A model generated the notes under the pieces. It was given only the letters and a program-made list of their open reading frames with translations. It did no database searches and was not told where the DNA came from. Below, in pieces: positions 10,058-18,670 of a DNA stretch of 64,000 nucleotides. Each line of letters opens with the position of its first letter. Position 1 is the first letter of the stretch. The position numbers and the translations under genes were made by a program. Where the stretch lies: assembly GCA_945928575.1 (NCBI GenBank), contig CAMENP010000003.1:62001-126000 (forward strand), in the 5' to 3' direction. The DNA is from an uncultured Butyrivibrio sp. Its GTDB lineage: Bacteria > Bacillota > Clostridia > Lachnospirales > Lachnospiraceae.

Positions 10058-10615
10058 TCAGGTGGCAGAGTAGACATATTTCGGCTTACGCGGTTCCCAG
10101 TAATGGAGATTGCCGTTGTCCGCAAGTGTTTCCTGTACAAGAATGGCACGTTGGTTATCGGAACCTCTGAAATAAGCATCAAGATCTTTGCGCTCTTCAA
10201 TAAAAGGACCGTCCATTATGACATCTGCATATGACAGAATCTCTTTGGTGTACGGAAGTTCATCTACCATTCTGCCAAGAATATCCCTGTCAAAAAGATA
10301 ACCTGTATATATCCATATGGATTTGGTATTGCCATAAGTCTCCCTGACTTTACGAAGCAATGGGAGAATGCCCGGCTGATTGGCAGGATCCATCGGTTCC
10401 CCGCCGAGAATTGTAAGTCCGCCGATATAACTTGGAGCGAGCTCGCTTATTATATAATCGGTTTCTTTCTCCGTGTAAGGCTTACCGTAATTGAAATCCC
10501 ATGCTTCTTCGTTAAAACAGCCTTTGCAATGATGTGTGCATCCGCTTACAAAAAGTGATATGCGCACACCGGGACCGTTAGCTGCATCGTTGCGTTTAAT
10601 ATCTGCATAATTCAT
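10058..10615 (-). CDS. nrdG: Anaerobic ribonucleotide reductase activating protein
   Basis: Radical SAM activase that installs the glycyl radical on NrdD. The iron-sulfur cluster motif Cys-X3-Cys-X2-Cys is seen as SGCTHHCKGCFN near residue 28, followed by the glycine-rich GGLTILGGEPM SAM-binding region. Length 185 is close to other NrdG proteins. Only 11 bases separate it from the nrdD stop, so translation is probably coupled. Confidence 0.96.
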   Translation of the reverse strand: MNYADIKRNDAANGPGVRISLFVSGCTHHCKGCFNEEAWDFNYGKPYTEKETDYIISELAPSYIGGLTILGGEPMDPANQPGILPLLRKVRETYGNTKSIWIYTGYLFDRDILGRMVDELPYTKEILSYADVIMDGPFIEERKDLDAYFRGSDNQRAILVQETLADNGNLHYWEPRKPKYVYSAT

Positions 10616-10626
10616 GACAAATCCCC

Positions 10627-12753
10627 TTAAATATGAAGTACTCTTGCTTTTATTTCTTTGGTCTTGCCGACATTCCAGAAGTTTTCGCCAAGGTAACCGC
10701 AGGTTCTTCTGGTGACATTCATCTTGTTGTGGTCTTTATTATGACACTGTGGGCATTCCCATTCAAGATTATCATTGATAATAATTTCTCCATCGTATCC
10801 GCATACCTGGCAGTAGTCTGATTTGGTATTAAATTCAGCATACTGTATGTTATCATATATGTATTTGACCATTTCTTCGAGTGCCGGGAGATTATGCCTG
10901 AGATTAGGAATCTCGACATATGAAATAGCACCGCCGTTTGAAATGTTCTGGAACTGACTTTCAAATTTAAATTTGCTGAATGCATCTATTTTCTCACGCA
11001 CATCAACATGGTATGAATTGGTATAATAACCTTTATCGGTAATATCTTTGATGTCACCGAATTTCTTACGGTCGATCTCGGCAAATCTGTAGCAGAGTGA
11101 TTCTGCAGGTGTGCCATAGAGACCGAAACCGATTCCGGTATTACGTTTCCATGTATCGCATGCCTCACGAAGTCTTCTCATAACTTTCATGGCAAAAGCA
11201 GTACCCTTAGGATCTGTATGGCTGACTCCGGTCATAAGCTTGGTTACTTCATAGAGACCGATGTATCCGAGAGAGATTGTTGAGTATCCGCCGTGTAAGA
11301 GACTGTCGATTGTCTGACCCGGTTCAAGTCTTGCGATGGCGCCGTACTGCCAATGAATAGGGCTGACATCCGAAAGTGTTCCTTCAAGTGATTTATGTCT
11401 GCACATAAGAGCTTCAAAACACAATGAAAGTCTTTCTTCCATAAGCTCCCAGAAACGTTCTTCATTACCCTGGGCAATGATACCTATCTGCGGAAGATTA
11501 AGGCTGACAACACCCTGATTGAAACGGCCTTCCCATTTATAATTACCGTTCTCATCTTTCCAAGGACTTAAGAATGAACGGCATCCCATACAGCTGAATA
11601 CTTCGCCGTCGTAGTTCTCACGCATTTTCTTGGCGGAGATGTAATCCGGATACATTCTCTTGGATGAACACTCAACGGCAAGTCTTGTGAGATAATCGTA
11701 TTTGCCGCCCTTTAAGCAGTTATGCTCATCGAGTACATATATAAGTTTAGGAAATGCAGGGGTAACATATACACCTGACTTATTCTTGATTCCCTGTATA
11801 CGCTGTTTGAGAATCTCTTCTATAATAAGTGCGACTTCTTCCACATATGGGTCGTCCTCTTTAAGATTAAGGAAAAGAGTAACGAAAGGAGACTGTCCGT
11901 TAGTGGTCATTAATGTGTTGATCTGGTACTGTATAGTCTGAACACCGGCTTTAAGTTCATCCTTCATACGGTCGGAAGCGATTTTTTCAATCTGTTCAGC
12001 GGAAAGAGTGTCGCCGAATGTCTCGGTATAATGCTTTAAGAACTTCTCCTTGGTCTTACGCAGATATTTGCCGAGATGCCTTATATCAACCGACTGTCCG
12101 CCGTACTGGCTGCTGGCAACAGCTGAAATAATCTGTGTCATTACGGTACAGGCAACCTGGAAGCTCTTAGGACTCTCGATCATCTTGCCGTTCATTACGG
12201 TTCCGTTGTCGAGCATATCGCTTATATTGATAAGGCAGCAGTTAAAAATAGACTGTACATAATAATCCGCATCATGGAAATGAAGAATACCTTCTTCATG
12301 TGCCTTGGAAATCTTCTCAGGAAGAAGAAGTCTCTTGGTAAGGTCTCTTGAAACTTCGCCGGCAATAAGGTCACGCTGGGTAGAAGCGACAGCGGCATTC
12401 TTATTGGAGTTCTCTTCCATGGCGTATTTATTGGTCTGCTGTATAAGTCCGAGAATGGATTCGTCCGTTGTATTGGACTTACGTACCATCTCACGCTGGT
12501 AACGGTAAATAATGTATGTCTTGGCAAGAACAAATTTACGTTCTGCCATAAGCTTCTGCTCAATAATATCCTGAATCTCTTCAACCTGTAATGTACCAGC
12601 ACCGAGCTTTTCAATCGATGCAACGATTCCGTGTATCTTCTCGTCAGATATCTTCTCATTAAACGGAACTTCGTCGTTAGCCTTCTGAATGGCTATTATA
12701 ATCTTGTTACGATCATAATTAACCTCACGGCCGTCTCTTTTGATGACTTTCAT
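10627..12753 (-). CDS. nrdD: Anaerobic ribonucleoside-triphosphate reductase
   Basis: Oxygen-sensitive class III reductase making dNTPs from NTPs. The N-terminal ATP-cone (about 1-90) starts MKVIKRDGREV. Then come the catalytic barrel, a C-terminal zinc site (CQVCGYDG and CPQCHN) and the glycyl-radical motif RRTCGYLG, about 25 residues from the end. I place the start at 12753, where GGGAGG lies 6 bases upstream; an in-frame ATG at 12771 has no ribosome site. The operon is nrdD-nrdG-dut, with two NrdR boxes at its promoter. It implies anaerobic growth. Confidence 0.97.
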   Translation of the reverse strand: MKVIKRDGREVNYDRNKIIIAIQKANDEVPFNEKISDEKIHGIVASIEKLGAGTLQVEEIQDIIEQKLMAERKFVLAKTYIIYRYQREMVRKSNTTDESILGLIQQTNKYAMEENSNKNAAVASTQRDLIAGEVSRDLTKRLLLPEKISKAHEEGILHFHDADYYVQSIFNCCLINISDMLDNGTVMNGKMIESPKSFQVACTVMTQIISAVASSQYGGQSVDIRHLGKYLRKTKEKFLKHYTETFGDTLSAEQIEKIASDRMKDELKAGVQTIQYQINTLMTTNGQSPFVTLFLNLKEDDPYVEEVALIIEEILKQRIQGIKNKSGVYVTPAFPKLIYVLDEHNCLKGGKYDYLTRLAVECSSKRMYPDYISAKKMRENYDGEVFSCMGCRSFLSPWKDENGNYKWEGRFNQGVVSLNLPQIGIIAQGNEERFWELMEERLSLCFEALMCRHKSLEGTLSDVSPIHWQYGAIARLEPGQTIDSLLHGGYSTISLGYIGLYEVTKLMTGVSHTDPKGTAFAMKVMRRLREACDTWKRNTGIGFGLYGTPAESLCYRFAEIDRKKFGDIKDITDKGYYTNSYHVDVREKIDAFSKFKFESQFQNISNGGAISYVEIPNLRHNLPALEEMVKYIYDNIQYAEFNTKSDYCQVCGYDGEIIINDNLEWECPQCHNKDHNKMNVTRRTCGYLGENFWNVGKTKEIKARVLHI

Positions 12754-12862
12754 AGTAATCCTCCCATACATGAAAATAGTTAATAAGTTATTATATATAA
12801 GCAGGACAAATGCCCTGTTTCAGTACATTGAATGTAATTCCATACGATGTGCCACGGTTGTC

Positions 12863-12891
12863 ATTATAGCACTATCATCCGGTCAAGTCTA
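12863..12891 (-). promoter_or_regulatory. nrdD promoter
   Basis: On the minus strand: TAGACT, 17 bases, TATAAT, with a TGC extended -10. The predicted start is about 100 bases upstream of the nrdD ATG. The -35 overlaps the proximal NrdR box. Confidence 0.7.
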
Positions 12892-12904
12892 CCATATATT
12901 GATA
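12889..12904. promoter_or_regulatory. NrdR box 1 (proximal)
   Basis: 10 of 16 positions match the published NrdR consensus acaCwAtATaTwGtgt, with the central CxATATATTG core intact. It lies over the nrdD -35 element, as expected for repression. Confidence 0.65.
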
Positions 12905-12919
12905 AAAATACAAAAAAAT

Positions 12920-12935
12920 ACACAAGATATTGTAT
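12920..12935. promoter_or_regulatory. NrdR box 2 (distal)
   Basis: 14 of 16 positions match the NrdR consensus (ACACAAGATATTGTAT). It starts exactly 31 bases from box 1, the three-helical-turn spacing known for paired NrdR boxes. Confidence 0.75.
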
Positions 12936-13013
12936 GTAGCATAAAACCGGACAAAATGCGTATCTGTGGGAATATATAAGATAATTATGGCAAAACGACA
13001 CTAAATAACAGGG

Positions 13014-13042
13014 TAGTCCCATATACGCATAAATGGTAAAAT
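13014..13042 (+). promoter_or_regulatory. Candidate promoter for the VTC/DUF4956 pair
   Basis: Extended -10 TGG TAAAAT (13037-13042) with a weak -35 TAGTCC 17 bases upstream. An AGTAAAA direct repeat follows in the leader. Confidence 0.3.
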
Positions 13043-13142
13043 TTTAGTAAAAGTTCAGTAAAATTACATATTACAATCAGAAAGACAACACATTACCGGA
13101 TTATTATTTTAATTACAATAAACAGCAAAGGTGGTGAGCGGA

Positions 13143-13877
13143 TTGCCTATAGAAGTATTTAACAGGCGCGAACAGAAATACATGCTGGATGATAAGACTT
13201 ATAATGCGATTATCGGATATATTTCAGAATATATGGAGCCGGATGCGTACAGCACCGACGGAGGCACGTACAGCATAAGTAATATATATTATGATACGAC
13301 GAACGATTATCTGATAAGAAAATCACTTTCAAAACCCGTTTATAAGGAAAAGCTAAGACTAAGAACTTACGGAACACCGACACTTGAAGATACGGCTTTT
13401 GTGGAAATCAAGAAGAAGTACAAAGGAATAGTCAATAAGAGAAGAACTTCGATGCCGCTTAAAGTGGCATATGATTATCTTAACGAAGGAATAAGACCGG
13501 ACGACAGCGGACTTAACAGACAGGTTCTTGCGGAAATTGATTATTTTAAGAGTTATTACGAGCTGAAACCGAAAGTTTTCATATCATATGACAGGCGGGC
13601 TTATTTCGGAATGGAAGATGACAGCTTCAGGGTAACATTTGATACTAATATACAGACCAGAAGGACGGACTTAAGACTTGAATCAGGAGCTTACGGAGAA
13701 CAGCTTCTGGCTCCCGGACAATGGCTTATGGAAGTGAAGATATCCGGTGCGACACCGTCATGGTTTACCGGAATGCTTACAAAGCTTAAGATTTATCCGG
13801 TTTCTTTTTCCAAATACGGAACGGAATATATGAAATACCTTAATAGTATAATAAAGGAGACGATTAGTTATGTTTAA
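13143..13877 (+). CDS. VTC-domain (polyphosphate polymerase-like) protein
   Basis: Soluble protein resembling the catalytic tunnel domain of yeast VTC4 and other triphosphate-tunnel enzymes. Characteristic charged strands are visible: FNRREQKYML at the N-terminus, KEKLRLRTYG, VEIKKKYKGIVNKRR, SYDRRAY, RVTFDT, and MEVKI near the C-terminus. I choose TTG 13143, since the AGGTGG site at 13129-13134 is 8 bases upstream; GTG 13131 and 13134 sit inside that site. It overlaps the next gene by 8 bases. The VTC/DUF4956 pairing recurs in bacteria, sometimes with CotH-like kinases, but the product is unproven. Polyphosphate synthesis is an inference from the fold. Confidence 0.82.
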   Translation: MPIEVFNRREQKYMLDDKTYNAIIGYISEYMEPDAYSTDGGTYSISNIYYDTTNDYLIRKSLSKPVYKEKLRLRTYGTPTLEDTAFVEIKKKYKGIVNKRRTSMPLKVAYDYLNEGIRPDDSGLNRQVLAEIDYFKSYYELKPKVFISYDRRAYFGMEDDSFRVTFDTNIQTRRTDLRLESGAYGEQLLAPGQWLMEVKISGATPSWFTGMLTKLKIYPVSFSKYGTEYMKYLNSIIKETISYV

Positions 13878-14556
13878 TTCAATTATCAGTTCAACAGATT
13901 CAATGATTTCGGCGGGAACATCCCTTGCGAGCATGGGTGTGGCAATTGTGCTCGGCGTCCTGATCGCGGTATGTTACATGTTTACACAGAAAAAAGGCAG
14001 TTACACGAAAGATTATATTGTGGCCATAGCGATACTTCCGGTTATAGTATCACTGGTGATAATGCTTGTGGGTAACAGTGTGGCGAGGGCATTTTCACTT
14101 GCCGGAGCATTTGCGCTTGTCAGATTCAGAAGTGCACCGGGCAGTGCCAAGGACATAGCGGTTGTATTTTTTGCTATGGCAACCGGACTGGCATGCGGGC
14201 TCGGATATCTTTTCTTCGGAGCGGTAGCGGCAGTTATTATATGTGCGGCGCTTATAGTTCTTTGCAAAACTTCTTTCGGGGAGATGAAGACGGCCAACCG
14301 TCAGCTTAAGATAACTATTCCGGAAGACCTTAATTACGAAGGCGTGTTTGATGATATTTTTAAAGAATACACGACTGAATGTACCCTTAACAATGTAAAG
14401 ACAACCAATATGGGAACTCTCTATGAGCTTACATATTTAATAGGAATGAAAGCGGATGTCAGTGAGAAAGAGTTCATAGATTCACTCAGGTGCCGCAACG
14501 GAAATCTTAATATATCACTCGGAGCAATTCCCGACAGAAATACAATGGTTTTATAA
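13870..14556 (+). CDS. DUF4956 membrane protein
   Basis: 228-residue integral membrane protein. Four hydrophobic helices lie at about 18-38, 48-68, 95-113 and 114-132, followed by a cytosolic domain of about 95 residues. The conserved DUF4956 patch RFRSAPGSAKD (about 85-95) lies between helices 2 and 3. Its start lies inside the VTC gene (8-base overlap), with AAAGGAG upstream, so the two are translationally coupled and likely act together at the membrane. The function is not established; a channel or anchor for the VTC partner is a guess. Confidence 0.8.
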   Translation: MFNSIISSTDSMISAGTSLASMGVAIVLGVLIAVCYMFTQKKGSYTKDYIVAIAILPVIVSLVIMLVGNSVARAFSLAGAFALVRFRSAPGSAKDIAVVFFAMATGLACGLGYLFFGAVAAVIICAALIVLCKTSFGEMKTANRQLKITIPEDLNYEGVFDDIFKEYTTECTLNNVKTTNMGTLYELTYLIGMKADVSEKEFIDSLRCRNGNLNISLGAIPDRNTMVL

Positions 14557-14567
14557 AATATATTTTC

Positions 14568-14596
14568 TTGCAAAAGACATTGTAAAGTTATATAAT
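14568..14596 (+). promoter_or_regulatory. Promoter for the NYN/GNAT pair
   Basis: TTGCAA (14568-14573), 17 bases, TATAAT (14591-14596). It is embedded in the left arm and loop of the inverted repeat at 14570-14616. Confidence 0.65.
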
Positions 14597-14616
14597 AACT
14601 TTGCAATGTCTTTTGC
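14570..14616 (+). repeat. Long inverted repeat after DUF4956 gene
   Basis: 22-bp stem with a single G-U pair (14570-14591 with 14595-14616) and a 3-base loop. It lacks a T-run after the right arm, so it may be a Rho-independent-like end or a processing/stability hairpin for the VTC-DUF4956 mRNA. It overlaps the next promoter. Confidence 0.75.
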
Positions 14617-14648
14617 ATTGTAATAAAATATAGGAAAGGAGGACTTAC

Positions 14649-15395
14649 GTGGGATTATTTAAGAAAAATGACAAGCAGACAGCGGTTGCTTTTGTTGATT
14701 ATGAGCATTGGTTTTATTCATATACCAATAAGTTTAACATGTCTCCGAATGTTGATGAATGGTATAATGAAGTGTGCAGCGAGTACAAGCTTGAGAATTT
14801 ATATTTTTACGGGGATTTTAACAACAGAGTTATAGGACCGGAATTAGAGAAATTAAGTAAATATACCAAGAATGTAATACATACCGCCAGTATGAAAGAC
14901 GGCGTTGATAAAGATTTTACTGATTTTATTATTCTCGATGCGATATACAGGGAAGCAGCTAAGAATAAATCGCCGGATGTGTTCATTATTTTTACGGGTG
15001 ACGGACATTTCGACCTGGCAGTTAAATATCTGAGGGAACTGAATAAGAAAGTTATAATCTATGCAGTGAAATTTGCACTTAGCAATAAACTTAAATCATC
15101 AGCCAATTCATATGTCGAGATGCCAAGGCAGACACAGGAACAGCAATTTTATATTAATCTTATTATCGACTCACTTAAGAGACTTAAGAATATGGATAAG
15201 GTTGCTACATATTGGAAGACGGTCAACAGTGTCGCCGAGTATAACAAGATAGCGCCTGAGCGTATCCAGATGACGCTTGACGGGCTTCTTAATCAGAAAT
15301 ATCTGTATGAAGAGGAATCGGAATTCAGGGGTCGTAAGCAACGGATTCTCAAAGCAGACTGGAAACGTATTGAAGAGAACCTCGATTGCAAATAA
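14649..15395 (+). CDS. NYN-domain protein with C-terminal winged-helix-like region
   Basis: PIN-like nuclease fold of the NYN (LabA/YacP-like) type, expected to cut or bind RNA. Acidic motifs placed as in the family: AFVDYEHW near the N-terminus, DKDFTDFIILDAI in the middle, FTGDGHFDLAVKYL about residue 118. The C-terminal about 85 residues (after position 165) look like a helix-turn-helix that could bind nucleic acid. The GTG start 14649 has AAAGGAGGA upstream. A GNAT gene follows 20 bases later. The RNA target is unknown. Confidence 0.75.
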   Translation: MGLFKKNDKQTAVAFVDYEHWFYSYTNKFNMSPNVDEWYNEVCSEYKLENLYFYGDFNNRVIGPELEKLSKYTKNVIHTASMKDGVDKDFTDFIILDAIYREAAKNKSPDVFIIFTGDGHFDLAVKYLRELNKKVIIYAVKFALSNKLKSSANSYVEMPRQTQEQQFYINLIIDSLKRLKNMDKVATYWKTVNSVAEYNKIAPERIQMTLDGLLNQKYLYEEESEFRGRKQRILKADWKRIEENLDCK

Positions 15396-15415
15396 CAATC
15401 GAAAAGAGGAATACT

Positions 15416-15835
15416 ATGCTTGAGATAAGAGAAAACACATTGGATATCGACACATATCTTATGTTAAGACATGAGGTCGGATGGATAGAATTGTCAAGAG
15501 AACAGGCGAAGAAAGCAATCGATAATGCTTTATATACCTTATGTGCATATATTGACGGGAAACCGGTCGGAATGGGCAGGGTAGTCGGAGACGGAGCTGT
15601 TATATCATATATACAGGACCTTGTGGTAATTCCGGAAGCACAGAAGCACAGCATAGGCGGAAAGATCCTTAAGAAGCTTAAGGAATATGTTGAGTCGATT
15701 ACAATGCCGGGTACGCGGATGATGCTATGTCTTATGTGTGCCAAAGGAAGGGAAAAGTTCTATCTTGACCATGGTTTTACAGCGAGACCGACAGATAAGC
15801 TCGGTCCCGGAATGATAACTTATATTGATAAATAA
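15416..15835 (+). CDS. GNAT-family N-acetyltransferase
   Basis: Small (about 140 residues) acetyl-CoA-dependent acetyltransferase. The core strand pattern LVVIPEAQKHSIGGKILKKL contains a variant of the acetyl-CoA pyrophosphate loop (Q/RxxGxG/A), and YLDHGFTARP matches the usual C-terminal strand. ATG 15416 with AGAGGAA upstream is chosen over an in-frame TTG at 15386 that overlaps the NYN gene. It ends in a terminator. The substrate is unknown. Confidence 0.82.
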   Translation: MLEIRENTLDIDTYLMLRHEVGWIELSREQAKKAIDNALYTLCAYIDGKPVGMGRVVGDGAVISYIQDLVVIPEAQKHSIGGKILKKLKEYVESITMPGTRMMLCLMCAKGREKFYLDHGFTARPTDKLGPGMITYIDK

Positions 15836-15840
15836 TTTAA

Positions 15841-15878
15841 AGCTCCGCAGTCTTTAAAAGAATGCGGAGCTGATTTTA
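15841..15878 (+). terminator. Terminator between GNAT and abcF genes
   Basis: 9-bp perfect stem (15841-15849 with 15863-15871), a GC-rich core, then GATTTTA. It lies between convergent genes and can serve both; the minus side is followed by TTTAAATTATTT. Confidence 0.75.
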
Positions 15879-17780
15879 TGCATTTTCTTCGAGATTTTCC
15901 CAGTCTGAATATAGTTTTTCCTGTTCCGAAAGAAGTTCATCACGCTGTCTGCTGAAATCGGAAGCTTTGGCATGGTCGGTATAAACTTCTTCTTTGGTAA
16001 GTTCGTTATCTATTTCTTCCACGAGAGAATCAATTTCCGAAATACGTTTTTCAATTGCGGCAATTTCATTAAGCCGCTTACGTTCTTTGGCCTGCTGCTC
16101 CTTCTTAAGCAATCTGTTTTCTTTGGAAGAGGACGATGCGGTATTGGAACTCTGCTTTACCTGCATGGCGGCATTCTCTGTGTTTTTCTCCAGGTAGTAA
16201 TCGTAATTACCTATATAATTGGTTAGGGTATGCTCACGCAGATCGAGAATACGCGTGGCAACCGAATTGATAAAATACCTGTCATGAGATACGAAGAAAC
16301 ATGTGCCCGTGTAATGATTCAGAGCGTCTTCAAGAATCTCCTTTGAATTGATATCCAGGTGGTTGGTAGGCTCATCCAGCAGTAAAAAATTAGAGTTGGA
16401 AAGCATAAGCTTGGCAAGAAGTACACGTCCGCGTTCACCTCCGCTTAGATCACCGATCCGTTTGAATACATCGTCATCGGTAAAAAGAAATGCGGCAAGA
16501 ACATTACGTATCCTGGTATTGGTCATGTCCGGATATGCATCTGAAATTTCCTGAAATAGTGTTTTACTCATATCAAGAACATGGTGCTCCTGATCGTAAT
16601 ATCCGCACTCCACATTGGAACCTAAGCGCACGGTTCCGGAATCGGCATCGCATAAACCGTTGATGATCTTAAGTATTGTGGTCTTGCCTGTTCCGTTGGC
16701 ACCGATAAGCGCGACTCTTTCACCACGCTTGATCTCAAAGCTTATGTCGGAAAAAAGAGTACGTTTACCAAAGCTTTTGGTAAGATTTGTAACGGTCAGA
16801 ACGTCATTGCCGCTTACAACGGCAGGCTCAAGTTCAAAATGCATGCCCTTGGAGTCCTCTGCCGGCTTTTCTACAACTTCCATTTTGGAAAGCATCTTTT
16901 CACGGCTTTCGGCGCGCTTTATTGATTTCTCGCGGTTAAATGATTTGAGTTTGTCTATAACTTCCTGCTGATGTTTGATCTCACGCTGGTTATTATAGTA
17001 AGCTTTGAGCTTTGCGGCCCTTATCATTGAGCGCTTGGCCGAATAGTCAGAGTATCTTCCGGAATATACGGTACAGATTCCGTTGTCAAGTTCTATTATC
17101 TTGGTCACTGTACGGTCAAGAAAATATCTGTCGTGGGCAACAATAAGGACACTGCCACTGTAATTAATGATATATGATTCGAGCCAGGCTATTGACGGAA
17201 GATCGAGGTGGTTGGTCGGCTCGTCAAGAAGCAGTATATCCGGTTTGCTTAAAAGCAGTTTGCCGAGTGACACACGGGTTTTCTCGCCGCCGGAGAGCAG
17301 GGATATTTTCTTGTCAAAATCTTCTTCCGTAAATCCGAGTCCCTTAAGGACACCTACAACTTCACTTCTTGCGGCGTATCCGTTAGCCTGTTCAAATTCA
17401 TGGTCGCGCAGCGTATATGTCTCAAGCAGGGCGTTAAGCTCGTCGCCGTCCGCATGCTTCATCTGCTTCTCGAGGGAACGCAGCGTGAGCTCAAGATCGA
17501 TAATGTCTTTTTTAACCGTCATTACTTCTTCATATATTGTCCTGTCGGAAGAAATATCCTGATGCTGCGCAAGATAACCGATTGAGGCACCTTTGGCAAT
17601 TGTAACACTTCCGGAGTCGGCTTCGAGCTCACCGACTATTATCTTAAGAAGAGTTGATTTGCCGGCACCGTTAATTCCGACAATAGCGGCTTTCTCGCCG
17701 TCTTCGATATGAAATGAGACATTTTTAAGAATGTCATCTGTTATAAATGTTTTACAAATATTACTGCAATTAAGTATCAT
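15876..17780 (-). CDS. ABC-F ATPase (ribosome-associated type)
   Basis: Soluble twin-ATPase without membrane segments, the ABC-F family that acts on the ribosome in translation or antibiotic protection. Site 1: Walker A GINGAGKST (about 35-43), signature LSGGEKTR, Walker B LLLDEPTNHLD. Site 2: GANGTGKTT, LSGGERGR, LLLDEPTNHLD. The linker (about 240-310) is rich in Lys/Arg/Glu helix, and the C-terminal about 90 residues form a predicted coiled-coil arm. 634 residues matches YdiF/YfmR-like members. It is 3 bases after the phosphorylase gene and cotranscribed with it. Confidence 0.9.
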   Translation of the reverse strand: MILNCSNICKTFITDDILKNVSFHIEDGEKAAIVGINGAGKSTLLKIIVGELEADSGSVTIAKGASIGYLAQHQDISSDRTIYEEVMTVKKDIIDLELTLRSLEKQMKHADGDELNALLETYTLRDHEFEQANGYAARSEVVGVLKGLGFTEEDFDKKISLLSGGEKTRVSLGKLLLSKPDILLLDEPTNHLDLPSIAWLESYIINYSGSVLIVAHDRYFLDRTVTKIIELDNGICTVYSGRYSDYSAKRSMIRAAKLKAYYNNQREIKHQQEVIDKLKSFNREKSIKRAESREKMLSKMEVVEKPAEDSKGMHFELEPAVVSGNDVLTVTNLTKSFGKRTLFSDISFEIKRGERVALIGANGTGKTTILKIINGLCDADSGTVRLGSNVECGYYDQEHHVLDMSKTLFQEISDAYPDMTNTRIRNVLAAFLFTDDDVFKRIGDLSGGERGRVLLAKLMLSNSNFLLLDEPTNHLDINSKEILEDALNHYTGTCFFVSHDRYFINSVATRILDLREHTLTNYIGNYDYYLEKNTENAAMQVKQSSNTASSSSKENRLLKKEQQAKERKRLNEIAAIEKRISEIDSLVEEIDNELTKEEVYTDHAKASDFSRQRDELLSEQEKLYSDWENLEENA

Positions 17781-17783
17781 AAT

Positions 17784-18608
17784 TTAGTTCCATTCATCAA
17801 GTATCTGGTGTACCAGCCTTATAATCCTTTCCTCCGATGAATTAGCGGTTTCGTTGACTTCGGTGTGGGACAATCCTCCGCTGCCGAGTCCTGCGGCCTT
17901 ATTGGTAATCAGTGAAATTCCGAGTATTTGCATACCGCAATGTCTTGCCACAATTGCTTCCGGCACGGTTGACATACCGGCTGCATCTGCTCCGAGTGCG
18001 CGTACTGCGCGTATCTCTGCAGGAGTTTCATACTGGGGACCGCGGAAATAGCAGTATACACCTTCTTCAACGCTGACACCGCTTACCGATGCCGCGTGAC
18101 GCGCAATGTCAAGCAGTTTGGGTGTATATACATCCGTCATGTCAGGGAAACGTGGACCGAACTCATCAAGGTTGGCTCCGATAAGAGGGGAAGGACACAT
18201 CATACTTAAGTGGTCCGTAATCAACATTATAGAACCGGGATTAAGTCTGTCGGCAATTCCGCCGGCGGCATTGGTTACAAGCAGGTTACGTATTCCGAGC
18301 CTTGCAAACACGCGTATCGGCAGGGTAACGATCTCCATCGGATGTCCTTCATAATAATGAAATCTTCCGTTCATTACAAGAACCTTGCGGCCGTCTATTG
18401 TTCCGGCAATAAGTTCCCCGGCGTGTCCGGCTACGGCAGAAGCTTTAAAATGCGGAATGTCCGAATATTTCATAACTACCGGAGATTTTATTTCACCGGC
18501 AAGAGGACCGAGTCCTGATCCGAGAATTATTGCGATCTGCGGAGTAAAATCAATGTGATCTTTGATATATGAAGCAGCTTCATCAATCATCTGTATTATA
18601 TTATTCAT
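17784..18608 (-). CDS. punA: Purine nucleoside phosphorylase (trimeric type)
   Basis: Phosphorolysis of guanosine/inosine nucleosides to base and pentose-1-phosphate (purine salvage). Family motifs: ILGSGLGPLAGEI at the N-terminus, NGRFHYYEGH, TNAAGGI, MSTVPEAIVARHCGM and SLITNKAAGL. The length of about 274 residues fits the trimeric (PunA/PNP type I) class. ATG 18608 is preferred because AGAGAGG lies 8 bases upstream; ATG 18614 is too close to that site. It heads a two-gene unit with abcF. Confidence 0.92.
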   Translation of the reverse strand: MNNIIQMIDEAASYIKDHIDFTPQIAIILGSGLGPLAGEIKSPVVMKYSDIPHFKASAVAGHAGELIAGTIDGRKVLVMNGRFHYYEGHPMEIVTLPIRVFARLGIRNLLVTNAAGGIADRLNPGSIMLITDHLSMMCPSPLIGANLDEFGPRFPDMTDVYTPKLLDIARHAASVSGVSVEEGVYCYFRGPQYETPAEIRAVRALGADAAGMSTVPEAIVARHCGMQILGISLITNKAAGLGSGGLSHTEVNETANSSEERIIRLVHQILDEWN

Positions 18609-18640
18609 ATGCATGACCTCTCTCTCAAATATTTATTTAC

Positions 18641-18669
18641 AGTATACATTAAAGAAAAATTCTTTGCAA
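18641..18669 (-). promoter_or_regulatory. Promoter for punA-abcF
   Basis: Minus strand: TTGCAA (18669-18664), 17 bases, TATACT (18646-18641). Its -35 is one base away from the -35 of the divergent ABC-transporter promoter. Confidence 0.65.
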
Positions 18670-18670
18670 C

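Larger units (their letters stand above)
12754..13142. other. Divergent control region, nrdD / VTC gene
   Basis: 389 bases without a gene, between divergent nrdD (-) and the VTC-domain gene (+). It holds the nrdD promoter, two NrdR boxes, and a weaker candidate promoter for the VTC gene. The remaining AT-rich sequence shows no ORF and no clear riboswitch fold. Confidence 0.7.

Noticed and set aside
13014-13142. Cyclic-di-GMP riboswitch ahead of the VTC gene
   Set aside because: The AT-rich leader lacks the conserved GEMM core and any strong stem.
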